Assembly: GCA_012839035.1 (NCBI GenBank)
Contig: DUOB01000037.1
Location: 1 to 54,802, forward strand
Length of the DNA: 54,802 nucleotides
Reading direction: 5' to 3'
Source: Propionibacterium sp.
GTDB taxonomy: Bacteria > Actinomycetota > Actinomycetes > Propionibacteriales > Propionibacteriaceae
Part shown: positions 17,226 to 25,834 of the stretch, in pieces
How positions within the stretch are numbered: position 1 is the first letter of the stretch
Layout: each line of letters begins with the position of its first letter
Made by a program: the position numbers and the translations under genes
The notes under the pieces: generated by a model
Database searches by the model: none
Seen by the model: the letters and a program-made list of their open reading frames with translations, nothing else
Told to the model about the DNA's origin: nothing

Positions 17226-17531
17226 ATGTACATCGTGTCCAACCGCATCGACGTCGGAACCGAGGGCGCCGAGGCCTTCGAAGCCGTCTTCATGGAGAGC
17301 ATGCGGACGACCTTGTCCGGCGTCCCCGGCCTCCGCCGCGTCACGCTGCAGCGCCCGGCGCAGCCGAAGTTGCCGTACGTCTCCACGATGGAGTTCGACA
17401 CGGTCGACGATTTCAAGGCGTGGCTCGGCTCCGACTCGTTCAAGCAGTCGCACTCCGACGACCAGGCGCCGGGCATGCAGGCCCCGTCCGCGGTGGAGAT
17501 GCACGAGATGATCGAGGACATCACGTTCTGA
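17226..17531 (+). CDS. IsdG/MhuD/HmoA-type antibiotic biosynthesis monooxygenase (putative haem oxygenase)
   Basis: This is a 101-residue ferredoxin-like (ABM) protein. The catalytic triad of IsdG-type haem-degrading enzymes is conserved in place: Asn6, Trp66 (FKAWLGSDSFKQSHSD) and His76. In S. aureus IsdG and mycobacterial MhuD the equivalents sit at about 7, 66-67 and 75-77. The likely role is oxidative opening of haem to release iron. It has a GAGGAG ribosome binding site and lies 12 bases after ung. No haem-uptake genes are visible nearby. Haem degradation is inferred, since other ABM proteins act on different substrates. Confidence 0.83.
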   Translation: MYIVSNRIDVGTEGAEAFEAVFMESMRTTLSGVPGLRRVTLQRPAQPKLPYVSTMEFDTVDDFKAWLGSDSFKQSHSDDQAPGMQAPSAVEMHEMIEDITF

Positions 17532-17544
17532 GTCCTGTGCCCGT

Positions 17545-17573
17545 CAACCCGACGCGTTGTCCCGGCCGGGTTG
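17545..17573 (+). terminator. Weak hairpin after the monooxygenase gene
   Basis: A 7-bp stem (CAACCCG with CGGGTTG) and a 15-nt loop lie 13 bases after the stop, with no U-tract. Confidence 0.25.
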
Positions 17574-17590
17574 GGGGTTGGGCGGCGATG

Positions 17591-17596
17591 CATACT
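17591..17596 (+). promoter_or_regulatory. -10 box of a leaderless promoter for msrA
   Basis: CATACT stands 7 nt before the ATG at 17604. Confidence 0.4.
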
Positions 17597-17603
17597 GGGC
17601 CGC

Positions 17604-18230
17604 ATGTTCTTCGGACGCAAGCCAGTGATGGTCTCCGCTGAGAATGCCCTGCCCGGCCGCGACACGTCGGTCCTGCCGGCAGGAGTCCGGCACGAGGTGT
17701 TCGGCATTCCCGTCGACTCCACCCCGGAGGGGACCGAGGTCGCCTGTTTCGCACTCGGCTGCTTCTGGGGCGAGGAAAAGATGTTCTGGAACACCGAGGG
17801 CGTACGCAACACGGCCGTCGGCTATCAGGGCGGTTTCACCCCCAACCCGACCTATGAGGAAGTGTGCTCCGGGCTGACCGGGCACACGGAGACCGTGCGG
17901 GTCTGTTTCGATCCCGCGGTGGTCGCGTACGCCGACCTCGTCCGACAGTTCTTCGAGGCCCACGACCCGACGCAGGGATACCGCCAGGGCAACGACGTCG
18001 GCACGCAGTACCGTTCGGCGCTCTTCGTCACTCCCGAGCAGGAGCCGGTGGCGCGGGAAGCGGCAGCGCGGGCCCAGACCGCGTACAGCAACGCCGGTTA
18101 TGGCGAGCTCACCACCGAGATCGCCGATGGCGGCCCGTTCTACTTTGCCGAGGACTACCACCAGCAATACCTGATCAAGAACCCGAACGGTTATTGCCCG
18201 ATCCACGCGACCGGGGTGGCCTGCGGCTGA
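17604..18230 (+). CDS. msrA: Peptide-methionine (S)-S-oxide reductase
   Basis: MsrA reduces methionine-S-sulfoxide in proteins and free methionine. The 208-residue product has the catalytic Cys53 in GCFWGEE and the substrate-pocket residues in the VGYQGG and FFEAHDPTQ stretches. Resolving cysteines lie at about 198 and 207 in [12 protein letters not shown]. This is the long E. coli-like form with an ~45-residue N-terminal extension. The ATG at 17604 is favoured over 17571 by the -10 box 7 nt upstream. No msrB is adjacent. Confidence 0.95.
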   Translation: MFFGRKPVMVSAENALPGRDTSVLPAGVRHEVFGIPVDSTPEGTEVACFALGCFWGEEKMFWNTEGVRNTAVGYQGGFTPNPTYEEVCSGLTGHTETVRVCFDPAVVAYADLVRQFFEAHDPTQGYRQGNDVGTQYRSALFVTPEQEPVAREAAARAQTAYSNAGYGELTTEIADGGPFYFAEDYHQQYLIKNPNGYCPIHATGVACG

Positions 18231-18234
18231 GCGG

Positions 18235-18240
18235 TACGGT
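18235..18240 (+). promoter_or_regulatory. -10 box of a leaderless promoter for the carboxylesterase
   Basis: TACGGT stands 6 nt before the ATG at 18247. Confidence 0.45.
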
Positions 18241-18246
18241 GCAGGA

Positions 18247-19575
18247 ATGAGCATCGCCCCGCAACGCCCGCCCACCTGGCAGACCCCGGCCGGGGTGATC
18301 GTCGGGAGGCGGGACGGTCGGGTGGTCCGGGCGACGGGGATCAGGTACGCCCGGGCGGGGCGGTTCGAGCGTCCGGTTCCCGAGCCCGGTTCCCCGACGC
18401 CGATCCATGCGACCGAACCCGGGCCCGCCTGCCCACAACCGGTGGCACCACTGCTCGAGAGTCTGCTGACCAACCCGCTGGGCGATCTTGAGCGGGACGA
18501 GGACTGCCTGCACCTCTCGGTCACCGCACCGGCGAATGTCCGGCCCGATGACCGGTTGCCGGTGATCGTCTGGATCCACGGTGGGGCCTATATCTGGGGG
18601 GCGGGCGATGCGCCCGTCTTCGACCCTGCGTCGCTGGTGATGGAGCAGGGCGTGATCGTCGTCAACGTCACCTATCGACTCGGCATCTTCGGCTATCTCC
18701 ACAGTCGCCACAGCCCGGCCAACCTCGGGCTGCTCGACCAGCTCGAGGCCCTGCGCTGGGTCAAGAACAACATCGCGGCCTTCGGCGGGGACCCGGAGAA
18801 CATCACGGCCTCGGGCCAGTCGGCGGGCGCCGACGCGGTCGCCCACCTGATGATCGCCGACGGGGCCAAGGGGCTGTTCCGGCGCGCGGTGCTCGCGAGC
18901 CCGCCACTGGGCGTACTTCCGAACCGCGCCCGCATGTACGCCGCCATGGCCCGAGCCGCCGATCTCCTTCCCGCCGACCTGCCGGTCGATGACCTGGTCG
19001 CGGCCCAGCGACGGATCCACGCCGGGGTCCAGCGCTTCGGGCTGAAGGCCGCGATGGCGTACGGGGTGGAATATGGCAGAACGCCCCTCCCCCGGGAACG
19101 GGACCGGGACGAGGCGTGGCGCGCGGCCGCGCCGGACATCGACCTGCTGATCGGCTGGACGGCCCGCGAGGGGGCGCTGTTCACCGTGGCGGCGCTCGCG
19201 CGGCTGACGCGTACGCCCGTGGTCGGGCCACTGAGCCAACGGGCCGCCGTCGAGTGGGTGACTCGGGTGATCTATGCCAAGCCGAGCCAGGCGTTCGCGG
19301 CCCGACACGCCGCTGCGGGTGGGCGCGGCTACCGCTACCGCCTGGATTTTGGGGCGCCCGGCAATCCTTATCGCGCCGCTCACATGATCGATGGGGCGCT
19401 CATGTTCGACCGGCCCGACGTGTGGGCGGACTCACCGCTGCTCGCCGGGCTCAGCCCGGCACGTGTCGACGAAGCCGGTCAGCTGCTCCGCGAGATCTGG
19501 GGCGGCTTCGCCCGCACGGGGACCGTGGCACCGATCGACCGTGCGGGTGTCATCAGGCTGTCGCCGCTCGCGTGA
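18247..19575 (+). CDS. Type-B carboxylesterase family protein
   Basis: This 442-residue alpha/beta hydrolase of the carboxylesterase/para-nitrobenzyl esterase type has an oxyanion-hole motif IHGGAYIWGAG near residue 111. The EDCLHL signature lies near residue 85, and the nucleophile Ser192 sits in the elbow ASGQSAGAD. The family norm is nearer 490-520 residues, so this member is trimmed, mainly in the C-terminal half. No signal peptide is seen, so it is cytosolic. It ends 18 bases from a convergent membrane-protein gene. The substrate is unknown. Confidence 0.88.
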   Translation: MSIAPQRPPTWQTPAGVIVGRRDGRVVRATGIRYARAGRFERPVPEPGSPTPIHATEPGPACPQPVAPLLESLLTNPLGDLERDEDCLHLSVTAPANVRPDDRLPVIVWIHGGAYIWGAGDAPVFDPASLVMEQGVIVVNVTYRLGIFGYLHSRHSPANLGLLDQLEALRWVKNNIAAFGGDPENITASGQSAGADAVAHLMIADGAKGLFRRAVLASPPLGVLPNRARMYAAMARAADLLPADLPVDDLVAAQRRIHAGVQRFGLKAAMAYGVEYGRTPLPRERDRDEAWRAAAPDIDLLIGWTAREGALFTVAALARLTRTPVVGPLSQRAAVEWVTRVIYAKPSQAFAARHAAAGGRGYRYRLDFGAPGNPYRAAHMIDGALMFDRPDVWADSPLLAGLSPARVDEAGQLLREIWGGFARTGTVAPIDRAGVIRLSPLA

Positions 19576-19593
19576 GTGGTCCGTCGAGCGGAC

Positions 19594-20748
19594 TCAGCCG
19601 CCGAAAGGATTCTGGCCGGGCGACTGCGGCCCCGGACCATAGGGGTTGTTGGGGTCCCGACCCTTGTTCGGGTCCTGACCCCACTGCTGCTGGCCGTAGG
19701 ACGGGCCGTAGGGCTGCTGGGGACCGGACCCGTAGTGCTGGGAGCCCGCCCCGTAGTTCTGGTCATAGCTGCCGTGCGGCTGACCGGGGAAGCCACCCGC
19801 CGCGAGCGGCTGGACCATCTCATTGCGTCGGACCTGGTCCACGTACATCACCGTGATGTAGCTGCTCAGGAACGGCGTGGCGAGAAGCTGCACCGCGATC
19901 TGGAGGAGTGTGAGCAGCGCCATGAACGGGAACATCACCGAGAACGCTGCGAACGGCTCATCCGTGACCAGTGCCCTGTCCATCGCTGCGGTCATGAAGG
20001 TCTGTGGGATGAGCTGGACCACATAGCTGATGGCACTCACGATGAGGCTGGCGATCAGGTAATAGCCAAGGGTGCGCCAGACGTTCCCCTTGGTCAGCGC
20101 CCAGGATCGTTTGAGCCCGTCGACAGCCCCGCGGCCCTCGACGGCGAGAGCCGGGATCAGATAGAGGAATCGGACGGTGAGATAGATCGCGGCGATGGCG
20201 AGGGCGATGATCACGACCACGAAGATGGCGAGCGTCGCGAAGAAGGCCGACAGTGCACTGCCGGGGTCGCTGGACTGTGCAGCACGAATGGCCGTCCCGA
20301 CGATCAGCGCCACGAGGACGCCGTAGATCACAAAGATCGCTCCGATGAGGGCAAGGCCGAGCACGAGCACGCGCAGAGCGACACCGGAGGTCCGGCGGAA
20401 GAGATCACCGATGGTTGATGGTTGGCCGTGGATTTCGTCGTGCGCGCCCAGGACGAGCATCGCCTGCGTCTTGACCTGGATGAGGAAGGACCCCACGAAC
20501 GCGGCGAACAGGACGACGATGCCGAGGACTAACAGACCCGCGACCTGTTCCCGCTGGATCGCCCTGAACACTCCCACGACGAACAGCGCCACGGCGCCGA
20601 AAATCAGGACGGCGGTCGCAACGCCCTGCAACAGGGCAATCAGAACGAAATTTCCCAGCCGTTGCCGGAAAACGCGGACCGCGCCGCTCAGTGTTGCGCC
20701 CAGATCGAGGGGGCTGGGCCGAAGGATTTCGGGGGATGGGATAGCCAT
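19594..20748 (-). CDS. Multi-pass membrane protein with Gly/Pro/Gln/Tyr-rich tail
   Basis: The 384-residue product has about six hydrophobic helices and resembles the membrane domain of glycerophosphoryl-diester-phosphodiesterase-like proteins. An N-terminal RPSPLDLGATLSGAVRVFRQ precedes the first helix, and LKRSWALTKGNVWRTLGYYL is a characteristic amphipathic element. The last ~70 residues are low-complexity (repeats of GSYDQNYGAGSQHYG type). The ATG at 20748 follows a -10 box by 7 nt. No catalytic domain is present. The function is unknown. Confidence 0.82.
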   Translation of the reverse strand: MAIPSPEILRPSPLDLGATLSGAVRVFRQRLGNFVLIALLQGVATAVLIFGAVALFVVGVFRAIQREQVAGLLVLGIVVLFAAFVGSFLIQVKTQAMLVLGAHDEIHGQPSTIGDLFRRTSGVALRVLVLGLALIGAIFVIYGVLVALIVGTAIRAAQSSDPGSALSAFFATLAIFVVVIIALAIAAIYLTVRFLYLIPALAVEGRGAVDGLKRSWALTKGNVWRTLGYYLIASLIVSAISYVVQLIPQTFMTAAMDRALVTDEPFAAFSVMFPFMALLTLLQIAVQLLATPFLSSYITVMYVDQVRRNEMVQPLAAGGFPGQPHGSYDQNYGAGSQHYGSGPQQPYGPSYGQQQWGQDPNKGRDPNNPYGPGPQSPGQNPFGG

Positions 20749-20755
20749 GCACACA

Positions 20756-20761
20756 ACTGTA
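20756..20761 (-). promoter_or_regulatory. -10 box of a leaderless promoter for the membrane protein gene
   Basis: Read leftward, TACAGT stands 7 nt before the ATG at 20748. Confidence 0.5.
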
Positions 20762-20847
20762 GTGAGCCACCCGTTCACTCAGTTGCGGCGACCAATCCGC
20801 GTGCGAGATGCATCAACAACCGCGTGGCCTCACCTCTGAGGCTCCGG

Positions 20848-23238
20848 ATGAGGCACGATGAATGCGTGCATCTTGAGAAGGTCAGTTGTTTCACAGCCGT
20901 CCCGGTCCGCGCCTTCGCCGTGCGCCCCGACATGTGGGCCGAGGCGGACTGGTCTCTCGGTGTTCTGTTTCGCGCCTTCGAACAGGTCACGACGTTCGCT
21001 GTCCACGCCCCTGCGGCCACCCGCGTGGTTCTGGAGATCTATGCGGCCGCCGTCGGACACCTCGCCTCGGTGGACTTTCCCATGGCTCAGGGCGCCGATG
21101 GGGTCTGGCGGGCCAAGCTCGGCAATGCCGGCCCGGGCACGCTCTATGCGTTTCGCTGTTGGGGCCCCAACTGGCCCTTCGACCGGGCCTGGACACGGCA
21201 CGGGTCATCCGCGGGGTTCATCGCCGACGTGGACGCCGACGGCCATCGCTTCAATCCCAACAAGGTGCTGTTCGATCCCTATGCCTTCGAGATCACGCAC
21301 AACCTCATGGCCCCCGAAATCTCGCTGACCGGAGGGTCCCCGAGCGTCTTCGGCACCGGCGGCACCCTCTATCGCGGCCGACCGCAGCGAGAGGTGGACA
21401 CCGGCTTCTGGGCCCCCAAGGGGATCGTGGTCGTGGACTACACCCCGACGGGCCCCCGACCGCGCCTGCCCGCCGAGGACGCAGTCATCTATGAGGCTCA
21501 TGTCGGCAACCTGACCAGGCACCCCAGCGCGCTCACCCTCGCGAACATCCTGGCGAACGAGCCGGGATTTGATGCCGTGTCCAACATCCCGGAGAGGTTG
21601 CAGGGGACGTACGCCGGCGCAGGCCTCCTCGCGCCCTATCTCAAGGCGCTGGGGGTGACGACCATCGAGTTGTTGCCGGTCCACGAGACCAACAGCTCAC
21701 CTCGTGCCAAGGACCGCTCCTCGGTCAATCACTGGGGCTATCAGACGATGGGCTACTTCGCGCCCAACCGGGCGTACTCGTCGGATCGCTCGCGCGGCGA
21801 CCCGACCCGCGAATTCAAAAAGATGGTGCGCGACTTCCACGAGGCGGGCATCGAGGTCTATCTGGATGTGGTGTACAACCACACCGCCGAGGGCGGCAAC
21901 TGGGCGGGCGACCGCGACGCGACCGGTTTCACGTCGTTGGGCGGGTTCGCGGTCAACGACTACTACGTGCAGACGAACGACCACATGCTCATCGACGGAG
22001 CGACCGGGAGCTCCAACCAGCTCAACCATTCGAGCGCGGCCACCCAGAATCTCGTCCTGGATTCCCTCGCCTATTGGATCGACGAGTTCGGCGTCGATGG
22101 TTTTCGGTTCGACTTGGCGACCGTGCTCGGGCGGACCCCCAACGCCTTCGACCGGGAGCACTGGGACGATCAGAAGAAGTTTTTCAGCACCCATCCCCTG
22201 CTGGCTGCGATCGCCGACATGGCTGAGGATCGGCACGTCGAGATCATCGCGGAGGCGTGGGACCTGTGGGGCTATGAGGTCGGCAACTTCCCGTGTGGCT
22301 GGGGCGAATGGAATGGGCGCTATCGGGATGCGGTACGCGGCTATCTCAAGGGCGACGGAAACGTCCGGGACTTCATGGAGATGGTCAACGGGGACTACCA
22401 CAACTTCAACGACCAGGGCGGACCGCAGCGGTCCATCAACTTCGTCACTGCCCACGATGGCTTCTGCCTGATGGACCTGGTCTCGTTCATCAGCCCGGTC
22501 AACGACCAGCCGTGGCCCTTCGGGCCTTCGGACGGCGGGAGCAGTCACAACCTCGCCTGGGACTCCGGTGGGCATCACCCCTTGCGGCGCACCAGGCTGC
22601 GCAACTTCCTGACCATCCTCATGTTGTCCCGCGGGGTGCCGATGTTCACCTCCGGGGACGAATACGGCCGAACCCAGAACGGCAACAACAACCCGTGGTC
22701 CCTCAACACGATCGGCATGTGGAACAACTGGGCCCAAGCGGTTTCACCCACCCCGACGCGGCTGCCCGTCGACCCCGAGGACCCGGAGGGGGCCGCCTAT
22801 TACGACGTCTTCGGTGAGGCCCCGGGCGACCACAACCCGATCCTCCGGTTCACCCGTGCGCTGCTGCGCCTGCGAGCGGAACGGCGCTCGCTGCGGCAGC
22901 GGGCGTACGGCAATCAGGTGCTGGATGACGACGACGTCTCCTATTTCTTCGCGCGACCCGACGGCAGTCCGGTGCAGGACGGCGACCGGGCGCTGCGCCT
23001 GCACATCGAATCCTCCGGCATCGGCGAGCCTGACCTGCTCGTGTTGATCAACCAGACACCGACGGCCGGACTGTTCCAGACCATCCCCGACCACCGGTGG
23101 ATCCGGCTGATCGACACTGCGGCCTGGGCTGAGACGGAGGACAACATCTGGCCCGACGGTGGCGAGGTCATCGCGGGCAACTATGCGGTGCGCCCCTGGT
23201 CCATCGCCGTCCTCGTCGACACGGCGGAGCGGGCCTGA
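20848..23238 (+). CDS. glgX: Glycogen debranching enzyme (GlgX/isoamylase-type, GH13)
   Basis: This protein of about 796 residues hydrolyses alpha-1,6 branch points of glycogen. An N-terminal CBM48-like beta domain comes first (TTFAVHAPAATRVVLEIY). The GH13 barrel follows, with its four conserved regions: DVVYNHTAEG, DGFRFDLA (nucleophile Asp), EIIAEAWD (acid Glu) and NFVTAHDGF. A C-terminal beta domain ends the protein. The start is uncertain. ATG 20848 has a GAGG ribosome binding site 6 nt upstream, while in-frame GTG 20866 follows a CACGAT box by 6 nt and could be a leaderless start. No other glycogen genes are adjacent. It is convergent with the DUF2510 gene, with two bases between stops. 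Confidence 0.9.
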   Translation: MRHDECVHLEKVSCFTAVPVRAFAVRPDMWAEADWSLGVLFRAFEQVTTFAVHAPAATRVVLEIYAAAVGHLASVDFPMAQGADGVWRAKLGNAGPGTLYAFRCWGPNWPFDRAWTRHGSSAGFIADVDADGHRFNPNKVLFDPYAFEITHNLMAPEISLTGGSPSVFGTGGTLYRGRPQREVDTGFWAPKGIVVVDYTPTGPRPRLPAEDAVIYEAHVGNLTRHPSALTLANILANEPGFDAVSNIPERLQGTYAGAGLLAPYLKALGVTTIELLPVHETNSSPRAKDRSSVNHWGYQTMGYFAPNRAYSSDRSRGDPTREFKKMVRDFHEAGIEVYLDVVYNHTAEGGNWAGDRDATGFTSLGGFAVNDYYVQTNDHMLIDGATGSSNQLNHSSAATQNLVLDSLAYWIDEFGVDGFRFDLATVLGRTPNAFDREHWDDQKKFFSTHPLLAAIADMAEDRHVEIIAEAWDLWGYEVGNFPCGWGEWNGRYRDAVRGYLKGDGNVRDFMEMVNGDYHNFNDQGGPQRSINFVTAHDGFCLMDLVSFISPVNDQPWPFGPSDGGSSHNLAWDSGGHHPLRRTRLRNFLTILMLSRGVPMFTSGDEYGRTQNGNNNPWSLNTIGMWNNWAQAVSPTPTRLPVDPEDPEGAAYYDVFGEAPGDHNPILRFTRALLRLRAERRSLRQRAYGNQVLDDDDVSYFFARPDGSPVQDGDRALRLHIESSGIGEPDLLVLINQTPTAGLFQTIPDHRWIRLIDTAAWAETEDNIWPDGGEVIAGNYAVRPWSIAVLVDTAERA

Positions 23239-23240
23239 CG

Positions 23241-24143
23241 TCAGCTGTGGCGCACCGACGCCACTGCGCGATCGATCAACGGTCCGGCTTCGCTGTCGGG
23301 GCGCTGGAAGGTGATGAGCTGGGCCCACTTGTTGCCCTGCTCGGAATCGATGACATAGATGTCGACGAGCAAGGGCACGGGGGTGCTGGTGCCGATGTAT
23401 TCGACCCGCGTGTGGAACGTCCGCATGCCCCCGAGGGTCGTCTCCGTCGTCGTCGGGGCACCGGCCCGGGTGGGCTCCTCGACGGACAGGCTGCCCTCGA
23501 GGCAGGCAACGGTCAGCGTGCCCGCGGTGGCCTGATCGGCGAAACCGTTCTCGAAACGGATGCCGCCGAGGGTGATGCCGGCCTCGTTGTCCGTGCCGTC
23601 GAGGCGGATGGCCCCCAGCGACACGTGGTCGTCCATCCAGGTCCAGTAGCCGGGATCGAACGAGAATCGCCAGTCCGGGACGGCGTCATAGACCACCCCG
23701 GTGGACTGCAGCTGGGGCTCGGAACGGCGGGTGAACACAGTGTTGCCGCCACTGCAGTTCAGCTTCGCCTCCTCCCCGGCCGGCATGGTGGGGGCGGCCG
23801 TGGGCGGGGGCACGGACTGCAGCGGCCCACCGGACGGACCCGGGCTCGCGGTCTCCTGGGGCGCACCGCTCCGGGTGGTCACGAAGAATCCGCCCACGCC
23901 GACGAGCACCAGCACGAGTGCCGCGGCGACCGCGACGATGACACCGGTCCGCGGGCCGGGACGGCCGGGAGGCGACCCCGCAGGGCCGGAGCGGTGACCG
24001 GGCCCTGACGGTGCGGGTCCCGCCGCCATCGGCCAGGGAGTGTTCGGGTTGTCCGTCGTCACCGTCGTCCACGTCTGTCCGGTCCAGAACCTGAATCGCC
24101 CCGGTTCGCCGCTCGGATCGGTGTACCACCCCGGCTGCTGCAT
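23241..24143 (-). CDS. DUF2510 membrane-anchored extracytoplasmic protein
   Basis: This 300-residue protein opens with a DUF2510 module at residues 1-40 (GWYTDPSG...FRFWTGQTWT), a cytosolic motif typical of actinobacterial membrane proteins. A Pro/Gly linker, one transmembrane helix near residues 68-90 and a second Pro-rich stretch follow. The extracytoplasmic domain has two cysteines (LNCSGG and TVACLEG). I chose the ATG at 24143 because GGAGGAGG lies 8 nt upstream; the in-frame GTG two codons earlier overlaps that site. The function is unknown. Confidence 0.82.
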   Translation of the reverse strand: MQQPGWYTDPSGEPGRFRFWTGQTWTTVTTDNPNTPWPMAAGPAPSGPGHRSGPAGSPPGRPGPRTGVIVAVAAALVLVLVGVGGFFVTTRSGAPQETASPGPSGGPLQSVPPPTAAPTMPAGEEAKLNCSGGNTVFTRRSEPQLQSTGVVYDAVPDWRFSFDPGYWTWMDDHVSLGAIRLDGTDNEAGITLGGIRFENGFADQATAGTLTVACLEGSLSVEEPTRAGAPTTTETTLGGMRTFHTRVEYIGTSTPVPLLVDIYVIDSEQGNKWAQLITFQRPDSEAGPLIDRAVASVRHS

Positions 24144-24165
24144 GTGCACGACCTCCTCCGGGACG

Positions 24166-24171
24166 ACGCTA
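24166..24171 (-). promoter_or_regulatory. -10 box for the DUF2510 gene
   Basis: Read leftward it is TAGCGT. It gives a short leader with GGAGGAGG. It lies just beyond the end of the glycosylase gene. Confidence 0.35.
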
Positions 24172-24176
24172 CTGCG

Positions 24177-24767
24177 TCACAGGGCTGGATCCGGGCGGAC
24201 GGGCTTGCGTGCGGGACGATAGGCCGACACACTCGGGTCGCCGGCGACCCAGAACCGCCACGGTCGATCGACGGCGCGACTGATCCCGACGCGTGGCCCG
24301 CTCGCGATCGTCGATTCCGACACGTGTGGCTGCAACTCGACGGTCCCTTCGGGGGACAGCAGGTCGGTGCCGTTGTCCAGGAGCGTGATGCCCAGCGCCC
24401 GCGTCAGGCAGCCGGGCCCGCGGGCCAGCCGATGATCCGGGACGCCCGGGCGCCGCTCACGGGCGTGCTCGAGTCCCTCGATCACCTCACCTGCTCGGAT
24501 CAATACCCCGCCGCCGACGCCTTCCGGCGTACAGATCACGTTGGCGCAGAAATGACCGTGCATCGAATAGACATAGAGCCGTCCGGGCGGGCCGAACATG
24601 ACCGCGTTGCGCCTGGTCCGTCCCTTGTAGGCGTGGGAAGCCGGATCGGTGTCCCCTGCGTACGCTTCCACCTCGGTGATCCGCACGGCGACCTCGCCGC
24701 GGCGCAGAATCGTCCCGAGCAGCAGGGGCGCGGTGACGAGCGCGGACGGGTCGAGCTCCAGGCTCAC
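24177..24767 (-). CDS. DNA-3-methyladenine glycosylase (AAG/MPG family)
   Basis: This 196-residue protein removes alkylated purines such as 3-methyladenine and hypoxanthine. The family's catalytic core EVEAYAGDTDPASHA is present near residue 30. It includes the glutamate that activates water and the conserved His of DPASHAYKG. RNAVMFGPPGRLYVYSMHG follows, with the DNA-intercalating Tyr region. The GTG start at 24767 overlaps the methylase stop by four bases (GTGA), so it is coupled to the adenine methylase. It is unrelated in fold to the Tag enzyme at 3876. Confidence 0.93.
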   Translation of the reverse strand: MSLELDPSALVTAPLLLGTILRRGEVAVRITEVEAYAGDTDPASHAYKGRTRRNAVMFGPPGRLYVYSMHGHFCANVICTPEGVGGGVLIRAGEVIEGLEHARERRPGVPDHRLARGPGCLTRALGITLLDNGTDLLSPEGTVELQPHVSESTIASGPRVGISRAVDRPWRFWVAGDPSVSAYRPARKPVRPDPAL

Positions 24768-25810
24768 GCCGCGAGTCCCAGCGTCATCTCCGCGACCATG
24801 TCGGCGGCACCGCACACGATGACGTGCTCAATGTTGCGTGTGTGGGACACCTTGCCGACCTTGATCCCCTGGGGGTTGAAGATGCCGAGGCGAGCACCGA
24901 TATAGCGGTCGAAGGCATAGTCGAGGACTTGCACCTCGCCCCGCACCGAGCACATCTCGACCAGCTCCGGCAGCGGCAGGAAGCCCTCGTTGGAGAACGA
25001 CACGACCACCACGTCCGCCTGCACCGCCTCCAGCACTGCAGCGAACTCGCCCGGCATCGTGCGTTTGCTGTTCCACCGGCTCTTGCGCTCGGGGTCACGG
25101 GCGTCCATCCGCTTGCAGGCAATCCCATAGTGATCCGGTGAATCGCCGCGGATCAGCGTCTCCCACACGTGATAGTTGTTCAGATAGCGGTGCTGGTTGT
25201 AGGGCGGGTCGAGATAGGCGAGGTCGACCCTCGGCAGGTCCCCCACGAGGTCGAGAGCGTCACGCTGATGCGCCCGGCCCGCCCCCGGGGCCGGCTCCGG
25301 CAGCCGCATCCGCAACGGATGATAGGACCGGGCCGCCCACTCCTTCAGGAAGGCCATTTGCAGCCCCACCGTCGAGTCAACCCGGTCGGCCGCCTCCAGG
25401 AGGCTGGTGAGCAAAAGGGGTCGCAGTGGAGAGTCGGCGTACCACTCGTCGATCCCCGCCCGGATCGCATCGATCCGCACGCCGTTGTGGGGCTGGAAAT
25501 AGCGGGCGTTCTCGCAGAACACCTCGGTCACATAACCGCGCTTGTCCGGCAGCGCCTCGAGCCGCTCGATTGCCTCGGCGAGCTCGGCCCGGTCGACCGT
25601 GTCGGGATCCGTTTCCACATAACACTGGGCCAGCACATAGGAATAGGTCGCCGCATCGTTGGCGTGCACGAACCCACCCCGACGGTTGAACTCTTGAGCA
25701 ACCCGGGTCGTGCCGGTGAACAGGTCCAGCGCCGTCCGCGCACCACTGCGCTCGAACAGCTCCCCGAGAACCGGCACCAAGGTCCGCTTGGAGCCCAAGT
25801 ATTTGATCAT
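24764..25810 (-). CDS. DNA adenine N6-methyltransferase (D12/Dam-type)
   Basis: The 348-residue protein has the alpha-class N6-adenine methyltransferase motifs. MIKYLGSKRTLVP at the very N-terminus is motif X. DLFTGTTRVAQEF is the AdoMet-binding motif I, with TT where G-T-G is usual. NDAATYSYVLAQ follows, and the catalytic DPPYNQHRY lies near residue 190. I chose ATG 25810 because a TACGAT box lies exactly 7 nt upstream and the motif begins immediately; ATG 25819 would put the start within that box. No restriction endonuclease or specificity subunit is nearby, so this is a solitary methylase candidate. It is translationally coupled to an AAG-type glycosylase. Confidence 0.9.
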   Translation of the reverse strand: MIKYLGSKRTLVPVLGELFERSGARTALDLFTGTTRVAQEFNRRGGFVHANDAATYSYVLAQCYVETDPDTVDRAELAEAIERLEALPDKRGYVTEVFCENARYFQPHNGVRIDAIRAGIDEWYADSPLRPLLLTSLLEAADRVDSTVGLQMAFLKEWAARSYHPLRMRLPEPAPGAGRAHQRDALDLVGDLPRVDLAYLDPPYNQHRYLNNYHVWETLIRGDSPDHYGIACKRMDARDPERKSRWNSKRTMPGEFAAVLEAVQADVVVVSFSNEGFLPLPELVEMCSVRGEVQVLDYAFDRYIGARLGIFNPQGIKVGKVSHTRNIEHVIVCGAADMVAEMTLGLAA

Positions 25811-25817
25811 CCCCTTC

Positions 25818-25823
25818 ATCGTA
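25818..25823 (-). promoter_or_regulatory. -10 box of a leaderless promoter for the DNA methylase
   Basis: Read leftward, TACGAT stands 7 nt before ATG 25810. It overlaps the rightward -10 box at 25822-25827 by two bases. Confidence 0.55.
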
Positions 25824-25827
25824 GGCT
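25822..25827 (+). promoter_or_regulatory. -10 box of a leaderless promoter for the membrane protein at 25835
   Basis: TAGGCT stands 7 nt before GTG 25835. It overlaps the divergent methylase -10 box. Confidence 0.55.
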
Positions 25828-25834
25828 GACCGCT

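Noticed and set aside
23875..24030. The Pro/Gly-rich region of the DUF2510 gene as a repeat element
   Set aside because: It is ordinary disordered linker coding sequence around a transmembrane helix, with no DNA-level repeat.
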